Source: Nakamurella sp. A5-74 (GTDB taxonomy: Bacteria > Actinomycetota > Actinomycetes > Mycobacteriales > Nakamurellaceae). From it: 64,000 nucleotides of DNA. The notes below the pieces were generated by a model. The model was given only the letters and a program-made list of their open reading frames with translations, was not told the origin of the DNA and did no database searches. The stretch is from assembly GCF_040438885.1 (NCBI RefSeq), contig NZ_CP159218.1:3410001-3474000 (forward strand). The letters run 5' to 3'. Position 1 is the first letter of the stretch. Every line of letters starts with the position of its first letter. A program made the translations under genes and the position numbers. Shown here piece after piece: positions 26,712 through 33,938 of this stretch.

Positions 26712-27664
26712 TTCTTGTCCCGCTCCTTCACGGCGAGCAGGTAGAAGGTGGCGAACGCCACCAGCACGACCAGCACGATCAGCCCGAGCGCGGACGCCCG
26801 GCCGTAGTCACCCTGCTGGGTCAGCGAGATCATCCAGGTGGTGATGATGTGGGTCTGGTTGGCCGGGCCACCGCCGGTCATGCCGTAGATGATGTCCGGG
26901 AAGTTGAAGATCCAGATCACCCGCAGCAGCACGGTCAGCGCCAGCGTCGTGCGGATGTACGGGATCACCACCGACCACAGCGTGCGCACCTTGCCGGCCC
27001 CGTCGATCGCCGACGCCTCCAGCACGTCGTCCGGAACCGACTGCAGCGCAGCGAGAATCATGATGGTGAAGAACGTGACGCCGTACCAGACGTTCGCGAT
27101 GACCGTGGAGAGCCTGGCGAGGTCGGGATCCGCGAGCCACGGGATGTTCGCATCGATCAGTCCGACCTTCTTCAGCAGGTCGTTGATCACGCCGAACTCA
27201 CTGTTGAACATCCAGCGGAACAGGATGCCGATGAGGAACCCGGACACCGCCCACGGGAAGAACACCAACGCCTGGTAGATCCCCCGGCCGCGGAACTTGC
27301 GCCGCAGCAGCAGCGCGAGGCCGAAGCCGATCACCAGTTGGGGAACCAGCGAACCGACCACCCAGATCACCGTGTTGCTGACGATCGTCCCCCAGTTGGG
27401 GTCGTCCATCAGCGAACGGAAGTTGTCGAAGCCGATCCACGGCGTGGTGCGCAGGTCGTAGAGGTTCCACTGCCGGAACGCCATCTGGGCGCCGCGGATC
27501 ATCGGGTAGTAGGTGAACAGCAGCACCACCACGATCGCCGGCGCGAGGAACGCCAACACGGTGAAACCCTTGCTGCTGCTGAAGGTCCGACGGCCGTGGC
27601 TGGCGGCCTTGCGGCGTCCCGGGGCGCCGACCGGCACCCCGGGACGCTGCTCGGTGGTGGTCAT
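26708..27664 (-). CDS. carbohydrate ABC transporter permease (MalF-type)
   Basis: 318 aa starting at ATG 27664, two bases after the lipoprotein stop. The longer frame to 27865 is antisense-free shadow of the lipoprotein gene. A hydrophilic Arg/Lys-rich head is followed by six helices and the EAA loop VPDDVLEASAIDGAGKVRTL. TYYPMIRGAQMAF and GGGPANQTHIITTWM segments are usual in sugar permeases. It forms the membrane channel with the MalG-type partner. Confidence 0.93.
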   Translation of the reverse strand: MTTTEQRPGVPVGAPGRRKAASHGRRTFSSSKGFTVLAFLAPAIVVVLLFTYYPMIRGAQMAFRQWNLYDLRTTPWIGFDNFRSLMDDPNWGTIVSNTVIWVVGSLVPQLVIGFGLALLLRRKFRGRGIYQALVFFPWAVSGFLIGILFRWMFNSEFGVINDLLKKVGLIDANIPWLADPDLARLSTVIANVWYGVTFFTIMILAALQSVPDDVLEASAIDGAGKVRTLWSVVIPYIRTTLALTVLLRVIWIFNFPDIIYGMTGGGPANQTHIITTWMISLTQQGDYGRASALGLIVLVVLVAFATFYLLAVKERDKK

Positions 27665-27666
27665 GG

Positions 27667-28977
27667 TTACTTCGTCGCCCACTTCTGGGTCCAATAGGTG
27701 TCCCATCCGGCCAGCATGTCGTCCGAACTCAACTTGCCGATCAGCACCTGCTGCAGGTCGGAGTCCGCCTTGGTCTGCCACTCGCTCCACCAGGCGACGC
27801 CGCGCGGCTGGACGACGGTCAACCAGGTGGAGGTGTCCTTGGTCATCGTGACGTAGGACGCCCACGGGCCGGTCTTGTAGAACGCGTCGTCACCTGCGCT
27901 CTTGAGGATCGGCACCAACGAGTTCTTCTGGTCGAACTCCTTGGACGCCTCGCCCGACAGGAACTGGATCAACTTGACCGCTTCTGGCTTGTGGGTGCTG
28001 GCCTGGGCGACACCCCACCCCGCGGTGGCGACCGGCTGCGCGGCCTTGCCGGAGGGTCCGACGAGCAACGGCGCTGTGCTCCACTGGTCCGCCTTGACGG
28101 CGCTGGACTTGCTGATCGCTGCGATCACCTCGGGATCCTGCAGCAGGAACGCGGTGGAGCCGTTGTTGAACCCCTCCACCATCTCCGGGTAACCCCAGGC
28201 GACCGACGACGGCGGTGACGCCTGCTTGAACAGCTTGAAGTAGGTGGCGGCCGCCTGCTTCGCCTCCTCGGTGGCGAAGATGGTCTTGCCGTCCTTGGTC
28301 TTGAAGGCGTTCTCGGTGTCGAGATCGTCACCGACGTAGGCCTCGATGGCTGTCACCACGTTGGAGAAGCCGTTCTTGCCGCCGCGGAAGGCGTAGCCGT
28401 ACTTGTTCTTGCCGGCGTCCTGGACCTTGCTTGCCTGTTCCAGCAGTTCGTCCCAGCTCTTCGGCGGCGCCGAGAAGCCTGCCTCCTTGATCAGGTCGGT
28501 GCGGTAGAACAGGCTCAGCCCGTAGAAGCCGTAGGGGACGAAATAGGTCTTGCCGTCCGTCGTCTTCGAGTACTTCTGGGCGGTGGCGGTCAGGTCGTTC
28601 CACCCGGTCCACTTCGCCAGATCGGGCGTCATGTCGTACAGCCAGCCGTTGGTGCCGAACGGGCCGACGGTGGTGTCGCGGACCTCGAGCACATCGGCGC
28701 CGCTCCCGGCCTGCAGGATCTGTTGGATCTTGTTGTCCGCCTGCTCGGTCGGCGGCGTCACCAGTTGCACCTTGATCCCGGGGTTCTGCGACTCGAAGGT
28801 GGCCAGCATCGATTTGAGCAGGGTGGTGCGGTCGGGGCTGGACAGGCTCTCGATCATCTGCAGGGTCACGGTTCCACCTGCTGCGGTGCCGGAATCCGAA
28901 CTGCCGCAGGCGATCAGCGTTCCGGCCGCGACCAGCGCAGCGCTGCCGAGGGCGATGGAGCGGATGGATCGTTTCAC
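27667..28977 (-). CDS. extracellular solute-binding lipoprotein of a sugar-type ABC importer
   Basis: 436 aa with a lipoprotein signal (LIAC, Cys24), so it is tethered to the outer face of the membrane. It is a cluster-B solute-binding protein with ATFESQNPGIKVQLV, the domain-linking segments and PKSWDELLEQA. GGAGGAG 5 nt upstream supports the GTG at 28977, which overlaps the aminotransferase stop (GTGA). The overlap ties importer expression to the aminotransferase. The ligand cannot be read from sequence; the neighbouring enzyme suggests an amine- or amino-containing compound rather than a plain sugar, by inference. Confidence 0.93.
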   Translation of the reverse strand: MKRSIRSIALGSAALVAAGTLIACGSSDSGTAAGGTVTLQMIESLSSPDRTTLLKSMLATFESQNPGIKVQLVTPPTEQADNKIQQILQAGSGADVLEVRDTTVGPFGTNGWLYDMTPDLAKWTGWNDLTATAQKYSKTTDGKTYFVPYGFYGLSLFYRTDLIKEAGFSAPPKSWDELLEQASKVQDAGKNKYGYAFRGGKNGFSNVVTAIEAYVGDDLDTENAFKTKDGKTIFATEEAKQAAATYFKLFKQASPPSSVAWGYPEMVEGFNNGSTAFLLQDPEVIAAISKSSAVKADQWSTAPLLVGPSGKAAQPVATAGWGVAQASTHKPEAVKLIQFLSGEASKEFDQKNSLVPILKSAGDDAFYKTGPWASYVTMTKDTSTWLTVVQPRGVAWWSEWQTKADSDLQQVLIGKLSSDDMLAGWDTYWTQKWATK

Positions 28978-30299
28978 TGTTCTCCTCCAGGATGGATGAC
29001 CGTCGACCGGTTGGCGGCGGGGGTGGCGTCGTAGGTCGTGGCCAGTGCCGTGCTGGCTTCAGCGGCCAGGCGGATCAGGTGCGGAACAGCACGTTCTGCG
29101 AAGTCGTCGTAGTCGTCTGCGGTGTTGTAGACGTGCGCCGAGAACCGCAGGTACCCACGGCCGCGGAAACTGGTGAACGCGGCCTCGATACCGAGATCGG
29201 CCAGCACGACGTCCCGCAGCGCGTTGGCCTCCTCGTTGGTCGTGGCGATGCCCGCCGGCAGCGCGACCAGGCGCATCGATGCAGTCCGCATCCCGACAGC
29301 GACCCGGCACGGGACACCGCTCGCCGCCGACATGGCGCCCGAGATCACCCGCTCGCCGTGATCGGCCAACGCGGTGACGTGCTCCCGGACCCGCGCCCAG
29401 CCGAACTGCCGCTCGATCTCGCCGATGGCCATCGCCGCGGTCAACCAGGCCGTGGTGTCGAGAGTGCCCTGGTGGTCGAAACGCTGCGGGAAACCCAGTG
29501 GTGCACCCCAGGAATCGATCAGTGGGTAGAGCGCGTCACACAGCCCAGGCCGGGGAACGAGGATCGCGGCACCGGGGGCGGTGCAGCCGAACTTGTGCAG
29601 GTTGCCGAACCAGTAGTCGGCATCCGCCGCGGCGACCGCGTTCTCGAGCAGCATCGGTGCGTGCGCCGCGTCGACGGCGCTGACGATGCCGCGCTCCCGA
29701 GCAGCCGCGCAGATCTCACCGACGGGCAACCCGCGCGCGGTCGGCGAGGTGATCTGGTCGACCACCACGAGCGCCGTGCGGTCGGTGAATGCCCCGATCA
29801 CCGCGTCGGCGGCGGCGTCAGCGTCGACTTCCAGATCGACCGGTGCCACGACGACCCGTCCACCGATCCGGCGGGCCAGTCGCTCGGCGCCCATGACCAC
29901 TGCGCCGTAGCCGTGGTCGGTCACGACGATCTCGCTGCCTCGGGGAAGGTCCAGCGAGTTGTAGACCACCGAAGCGCCGGCGCTCGCATTGGGCACGAAA
30001 GCGAACGCGTCAGGTTCCAGCCCCAGGAACGGGGCCAGCTCGGCGCGTGCCGCCGCGATCAGTTCCGGAGCGGCCGGGAACCACCGCACCGGTGCGGCGA
30101 ACATCTCCGCGCGGATGCGCTCCTGCAGCTCGGTGGCGGCGCGCAGTGGCGATCCGAACGAGGAGTGGTTGAGGTGACGCAGGCTCGGATCGAGCGAGAA
30201 CAGCTCGTCCGCGCGGCGACCGTCCACTGTCCGCAGCGCGGACGGTGCGGCAGCGACGGGCGACTCACGGGTGGAGGTGGGAGCAATCACAGGAGTCAT
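28974..30299 (-). CDS. class V aminotransferase (isopenicillin-N-epimerase-like)
   Basis: 441 aa from ATG 30299; the upstream frame to 30395 runs through the promoter region and I reject it. PLP fold type I: LNHSSFGSPLRAA near the N-terminus, ASAGASVVYNS, DHGYGAVV, VDAAHAPM and the Schiff-base lysine in NLHKFGCTAPG (about residue 235). The family contains epimerases, cysteine desulfurase-like enzymes and lyases, so the reaction is unknown. The ATG has no ribosome site and lies only a few bases from a candidate operator, which suggests a leaderless message. It is first gene of the importer operon and divergent from the GntR gene. Confidence 0.88.
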   Translation of the reverse strand: MTPVIAPTSTRESPVAAAPSALRTVDGRRADELFSLDPSLRHLNHSSFGSPLRAATELQERIRAEMFAAPVRWFPAAPELIAAARAELAPFLGLEPDAFAFVPNASAGASVVYNSLDLPRGSEIVVTDHGYGAVVMGAERLARRIGGRVVVAPVDLEVDADAAADAVIGAFTDRTALVVVDQITSPTARGLPVGEICAAARERGIVSAVDAAHAPMLLENAVAAADADYWFGNLHKFGCTAPGAAILVPRPGLCDALYPLIDSWGAPLGFPQRFDHQGTLDTTAWLTAAMAIGEIERQFGWARVREHVTALADHGERVISGAMSAASGVPCRVAVGMRTASMRLVALPAGIATTNEEANALRDVVLADLGIEAAFTSFRGRGYLRFSAHVYNTADDYDDFAERAVPHLIRLAAEASTALATTYDATPAANRSTVIHPGGEQ

Positions 30300-30301
30300 A
30301 G

Positions 30302-30312
30302 TTGTCTGACGA
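30302..30312. promoter_or_regulatory. candidate GntR/FadR operator 1
   Basis: TTGTCTGACGA matches the FadR-subfamily consensus TNGTNNNACNA at all fixed positions. It lies 3 bp upstream of the aminotransferase start codon, where bound repressor would block transcription of the importer operon. Inferred from pattern only. Confidence 0.5.
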
Positions 30313-30363
30313 ATTGCCTCTTGTAAAGACTGTGAGCCGAATCCAGCCTGATTTCGGGCTGAG

Positions 30364-30374
30364 TCATCAGACGA
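30364..30374. promoter_or_regulatory. candidate GntR/FadR operator 2
   Basis: TCATCAGACGA matches the TNGTNNNACNA pattern with one mismatch and shares the core CAGACGA/GTCTGA with operator 1 in inverted order. It lies 25 bp upstream of the regulator's ATG and could mediate autoregulation. Confidence 0.35.
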
Positions 30375-30398
30375 GTTCGAGAGTGAGAGTATCAACCC

Positions 30399-31298
30399 AT
30401 GCCAGTCGACGTGCCGTCAGCAGCCGCGCCCGCCGCGGCCGGGTCCGTTCCCACGCCCGTCACTGCGTCCGTCATTGCGCCCGCCACAGCGCCCGCCCCA
30501 GCGCCCGCCACAGCGCCCGCCTTCGCGCCCGTCACAGCGCCCGTCGCCGGGGCGCGCCCAGACGCAGCACCCGGGGAGCGGCGCCGGCCGGGAGAGCCGA
30601 CCAGCGGCAGCGCGCTGGACGTGGCCCTGCAGGCGCTGCGGCGCTCGATCGGCACCGGCGAGTTCTCCCCCGGCCAGCGACTGCCGTCCGAGGCAGAGCT
30701 CGGCAGGCTGTTGGGCGTCTCCCGCAGCTCGCTGCGGGAGGCCATCCGGATGCTCGCCGCGCTGGGCGTGCTCGTCGTGCGACACGGATCCGGGACCTAC
30801 GTCTCCGACTTGCGCGCCGCCGACATCGTCTCCTCGCTGAGCCTGACCCTCGGCCTGCTGCCGCTGGAGGGATTGCTGGAGGTCTACGAGATGCGGCGGG
30901 TCTTGGAGGCCCACGCGACCGGTCAGGCGGCCGCGCGACGCCCGGATGAGCTGATGCCGGAGCTCGACGCGATCCTCACCGAACTCGAGCAGGTGCACGA
31001 TCCGGCCACTGCATCCGAGCTCGATTCCCGCTTCCACACCCTGGTCGACGAGGCCGCCGGCAACCCGACGATGACGGCCATGCTCACCGTGTTCCGTCGG
31101 CGTGGGCGCAACTACCAGATCTTCGGGGCCGCCGGCACCGCCGACGTCAAGGTCGTCAGCGACCGCGGTCACCGGGCGATCTACCGCGCACTGCTGCACC
31201 GCGATCCGGGCGCCGCCGAAACCGCAGCGGCGGATCACATCGCGCAGACCGAGGCCTGGCTCCGGCTGCTGAAACCGCTGCCCGACCCCCCGTCCTGA
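30399..31298 (+). CDS. GntR-family (FadR subfamily) transcriptional regulator
   Basis: 299 aa. The first 65 residues are an Ala/Pro/Thr-rich low-complexity leader encoded by repeated GCGCCCGCC-type codons. A winged helix follows (RSIGTGEFSPGQRLPSEAEL, LGVSRSSLREAIRML, VRHGSGTYV) and then an all-helical FCD ligand domain with VYEMRRVLEAHATG, SRFHTLVDEAAGN and H-containing metal/ligand positions. FCD regulators respond to small organic acids. Divergent placement makes it the likely repressor of the aminotransferase-importer operon. A shorter product starting after the leader is possible, but no better start is visible. Confidence 0.9.
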   Translation: MPVDVPSAAAPAAAGSVPTPVTASVIAPATAPAPAPATAPAFAPVTAPVAGARPDAAPGERRRPGEPTSGSALDVALQALRRSIGTGEFSPGQRLPSEAELGRLLGVSRSSLREAIRMLAALGVLVVRHGSGTYVSDLRAADIVSSLSLTLGLLPLEGLLEVYEMRRVLEAHATGQAAARRPDELMPELDAILTELEQVHDPATASELDSRFHTLVDEAAGNPTMTAMLTVFRRRGRNYQIFGAAGTADVKVVSDRGHRAIYRALLHRDPGAAETAAADHIAQTEAWLRLLKPLPDPPS

Positions 31299-31367
31299 GC
31301 GGAGCATCGCCGACACCCGTGTGCGACACTCATCTCCCCCATCTCTGCAGCCCGTCGGAGGCACTCC

Positions 31368-31997
31368 GTGCAGCGGTTGATCGCAGTGGTCCGGTTGCTC
31401 CTCGCGGCGCTGGAACTGGCCGCGGTGCTGACCCTGCTGGTGTCCGCGGTCCGCGGCTCCCGGGTGAGCAACCTGTTGTCGTACTTCACGATCGAGTCGA
31501 ACATCCTGGCCGCGGTGATGCTGACGATCACCGCCGTCGTCGTGCTGCGTGGAGGATCCACCCTCGGACGAACGCTGACCCTGTGGCGCGGGCTCGCCAC
31601 GTTCTCCATGGTCGCCACCGGCATCATCTACGTTGCATTGCTGCGCAACGTCGACGTGCAGACCGGCAGTGAGTGGACCAACACCGTCCTGCACTACCTG
31701 ATGCCGATCGTGCTCCTGGTCGACTGGCTGATCACCCCGCGGGCCCGGATCGCACTCCGGACTGCAGCCTGGTGGCTGCTGTTCCCGTTGGCGTACTTCG
31801 CCTACAGCATGATCCGCGGCCCGATCGTCGACTGGTACCCGTATCCGTTCATGGATGCGCGGATCCACGCCGCCGGCGCAATCGCCGTGACGTTCGTCGT
31901 GCTCGGGGTCGGAATGGCCGCGCTGGCAGCGGTTCTCACCCTGTTGCCGTCCCCGGAGCCCGCGCGCGACCTCGCTGCGACAGACCAACAGATCTGA
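31368..31997 (+). CDS. Pr6Pr-like integral membrane protein
   Basis: 209 aa with about six hydrophobic helices over its whole length. SYFTIESNIL, the TNTVLHYLMPIVLLVDW segment and DWYPYPFMD fit the Pr6Pr/FAR-17a-AIG1-like membrane family, whose function in bacteria is unknown. GGAG 7 nt before GTG 31368 supports the start. It follows the GntR gene by 69 bp but shows no functional link. Confidence 0.8.
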   Translation: MQRLIAVVRLLLAALELAAVLTLLVSAVRGSRVSNLLSYFTIESNILAAVMLTITAVVVLRGGSTLGRTLTLWRGLATFSMVATGIIYVALLRNVDVQTGSEWTNTVLHYLMPIVLLVDWLITPRARIALRTAAWWLLFPLAYFAYSMIRGPIVDWYPYPFMDARIHAAGAIAVTFVVLGVGMAALAAVLTLLPSPEPARDLAATDQQI

Positions 31998-32018
31998 ACG
32001 GTGATCCAGCGAACGGAG

Positions 32019-32150
32019 TGAGTCGAGGTCCCGTCCTGAACGCCCCGCCGAGGATCTGACAGGGTCTCGACGCGCTCGTTCCTCGCTTGCTCGACCAACG
32101 GAATGGGCGCTCGTCCCTCGCGTGCTCGACCAGCGTGGACACGGTGATCG
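32019..32150. repeat. 85-bp repeat, left-flank copy and partial copy
   Basis: One full 85-bp unit (from TGAGTCGAGGTCCCG at 32019 to 32103) is followed by a shortened copy keeping the CGCTCGT-CCTCGC-TGCTCGACCA part. The same unit is duplicated on the other side of the IS110 element. The motif resembles the widespread actinobacterial tcgaccagcg/gtctcgac interspersed repeats. Confidence 0.8.
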
Positions 32151-32177
32151 AGTGCCCTGTGTCTACCCCCTGTGTGT

Positions 32178-33422
32178 TCAGGCGGTCTGTTGGTGGGTGA
32201 GGGCTTGTAGTGCGCCGTGCTTGGTGGGGTCGTAGGCCTCGTGGTTTTGCCAGCATCGCCAGATGATGAGGGTCCAGGCTCGGGCGAGGACGCGGATGGC
32301 GTGTGGGTGGGTGTGGCCGCGGTCGATCGCGTGTTGGTAGATGTCCTTTGCCCAGGGGTGGGCGTGGCGGGATCCGTCGGCGAAGTCGCACAGTGCGTCG
32401 CGTAGTTCGCGGTTGCAGGCGAAGCGGAAGCTGATGGTGGTGACTTTCCCGGACTGTCGGGTCGAGGGGACGACGCCGGCGAGGGCGGCCAAAGCGTCGG
32501 GGGTGGGGAAGCGGCCTCGGGCGTCGCCGATCTCACTGATCAGGCGGGTGATGCGCAGGGTTCTGACCCGGGGTAGGGACGCGAAGATCACCGCGTCTGG
32601 GTGCAGGGTGAGTTGCTGTGCGAGGTCTACTTCCAGGGCAGCGATCTGGGTGATCAGCGCTTGCAGGATCGCGATGTAGGCGCGGGTGGTGACGGCGTGG
32701 GTGGCGGCCTCGGGCCCGGTGATACCGCGGGCTGCGGTGGTGAGGCGGGTGTGCAGGTCCGCGGGCTCGGTTCCGCCGCTGTAGGACACGGAGGTGAGCC
32801 ACCTGGCGAGTTTCTTTTCGGTGAGTGCGTCGGCGTCGGTTTGGGTGGTGAACTTGGTGAGGAACTGCAAGCTGATCGGTATGTCCAGCTTGCTGAAAAG
32901 TCCTGCGGCGCCTGGGAACACGAGTTGCAGGTGCGCGGCGAGTTGGTTGCACACCGCGATGCGGTGCGCGAGGAGGTTGCGGCGGGCACGGGTCGTGGTG
33001 CGCATCGCGACGGTCGCTGCGCTGTCCCGCTGCAGGGGTGTGCGCCTGGCCCGGTCGGTGCGGATCGTGTCGGCCAGGACGAACGCGTCGTACCGGTCGT
33101 CCTTGTTCCCGGCGGAGCGGTACCGCGAGCGCAGGTTCTTCACCTGCGACGGCGGGATCACCAGCACCGTGAGTTCGGCCTGCAGCAGCGCTTCGACCAC
33201 TGGTCCGTCGCCGCGTTCGATACCGACCTCCTGCACACCGGCGGCGAGCAGGACCTTGATCAGCTGCCGCAGTCCGGGGGCATCGTGGGTGATCACGAAC
33301 TGGTCGATCGCGGTGCCGGCCTCATCGATGATGCACACCGCGTGGTCGGTGCTGGACCAGTCGATCCCTGCCCATCGGCGGTCCTGGGCCCCTTCGGTCG
33401 AGGGTTGCGAAGTGGTAGTCAT
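32178..33422 (-). CDS. IS110-family transposase (DEDD RuvC-like plus Tnp domain)
   Basis: 414 aa from ATG 33422, chosen because GAGGA lies 7 nt upstream; an ATG at 33458 is in frame but unsupported. The RuvC-like domain keeps all four acidic residues: D21 (GIDWSS), E69 (GIERGD), D109 and D112 (KDDRYDAF). The C-terminal Transposase_20 domain has LPRVRTLRITRLISEIGD and the catalytic-serine segment GVVPSTRQSGK. The frame is intact, so it may be active. IS110 enzymes use a bridge RNA encoded in the element's non-coding end. Confidence 0.95.
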   Translation of the reverse strand: MTTTSQPSTEGAQDRRWAGIDWSSTDHAVCIIDEAGTAIDQFVITHDAPGLRQLIKVLLAAGVQEVGIERGDGPVVEALLQAELTVLVIPPSQVKNLRSRYRSAGNKDDRYDAFVLADTIRTDRARRTPLQRDSAATVAMRTTTRARRNLLAHRIAVCNQLAAHLQLVFPGAAGLFSKLDIPISLQFLTKFTTQTDADALTEKKLARWLTSVSYSGGTEPADLHTRLTTAARGITGPEAATHAVTTRAYIAILQALITQIAALEVDLAQQLTLHPDAVIFASLPRVRTLRITRLISEIGDARGRFPTPDALAALAGVVPSTRQSGKVTTISFRFACNRELRDALCDFADGSRHAHPWAKDIYQHAIDRGHTHPHAIRVLARAWTLIIWRCWQNHEAYDPTKHGALQALTHQQTA

Positions 33423-33665
33423 GTGTGGTTCCTCGCTGTTCGTAGCAGTGAGCAACACCCGGTGGTCCCGGGACGCACTAGCCGGTGGCTCATTGGTTGG
33501 CGCTCACGGCGCATAGCCCTGTAGCCGGTCTGGGCGTCCTGGGCCACCGGACCTCGCGAAACTCGATCGGGACCTCAACATCGGGTCTTGCGAACAATGG
33601 CGATGATCCGGTGGTACCAGGAGCTGTCGACACCATCCGGGCACCGACACCCACCATGGTGGATC
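33423..33665 (-). ncRNA. predicted bridge-RNA region of the IS110 element
   Basis: These roughly 240 non-coding bases lie between the element's left end and the transposase start, where IS110-group elements encode the bridge RNA that pairs with target and donor DNA. Several hairpin-forming stretches are visible, including the perfect 12-base palindrome CCACCATGGTGG (33651-33662) and CCGGGACCACCGGG (minus strand). The guide loops cannot be assigned by eye. Confidence 0.45.
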
Positions 33666-33680
33666 AATGAGCGAACCCAG

Positions 33681-33937
33681 TGAGTCGAGGTCCCGTCCTG
33701 AACGCCCCGCCGAGGATCTGACAGGGTCTCGACGCGCTCGTTCCTCCCTTGCTCGACCAACGGAGTGAGTCGAGATCCCGTCCTGAACGCCCCGCCGCGG
33801 ATCTGACAGGGTCTCGACGCGCTCGTTCCTCGCTTGCTCGACCAACGGAATGAGTCGAGATCCCGTCGTCGTCGACCAGCGTGAACTTCTGCTGATCGAG
33901 CGAGGAACGAGTCGAGATCCCGTCGTCGTCGACCAGC
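33681..33937. repeat. 85-bp repeat array, right flank
   Basis: Units begin with TGAGTCGAG at 33681, 33766 and 33851, exactly 85 bp apart. The third is shortened and followed by a diverged GTCGTCGACCAGCG segment repeated twice, up to the lpdA stop at 33939. The left-flank unit at 32019 is nearly identical. Confidence 0.85.
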
Positions 33938-33938
33938 G

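Larger units (their letters stand above)
32150..33668 (-). mobile_element. IS110-family insertion sequence
   Basis: About 1.5 kb, the size usual for IS110. It holds one transposase gene and about 240 bp of non-coding sequence upstream of it. There are no terminal inverted repeats, as expected for this family. Ends are estimated (plus or minus 15 bp) from where the 85-bp flanking repeats stop matching: TGATCGAG on one side and GCGAACCCAGTGAGTCGAG on the other. Insertion into repetitive palindromic DNA is known for several family members. Confidence 0.8.

Noticed and set aside
30417-31988. 523-residue minus-strand frame across the GntR and Pr6Pr genes
   Set aside because: Spans two real genes on the other strand and has no recognisable domain or ribosome site.
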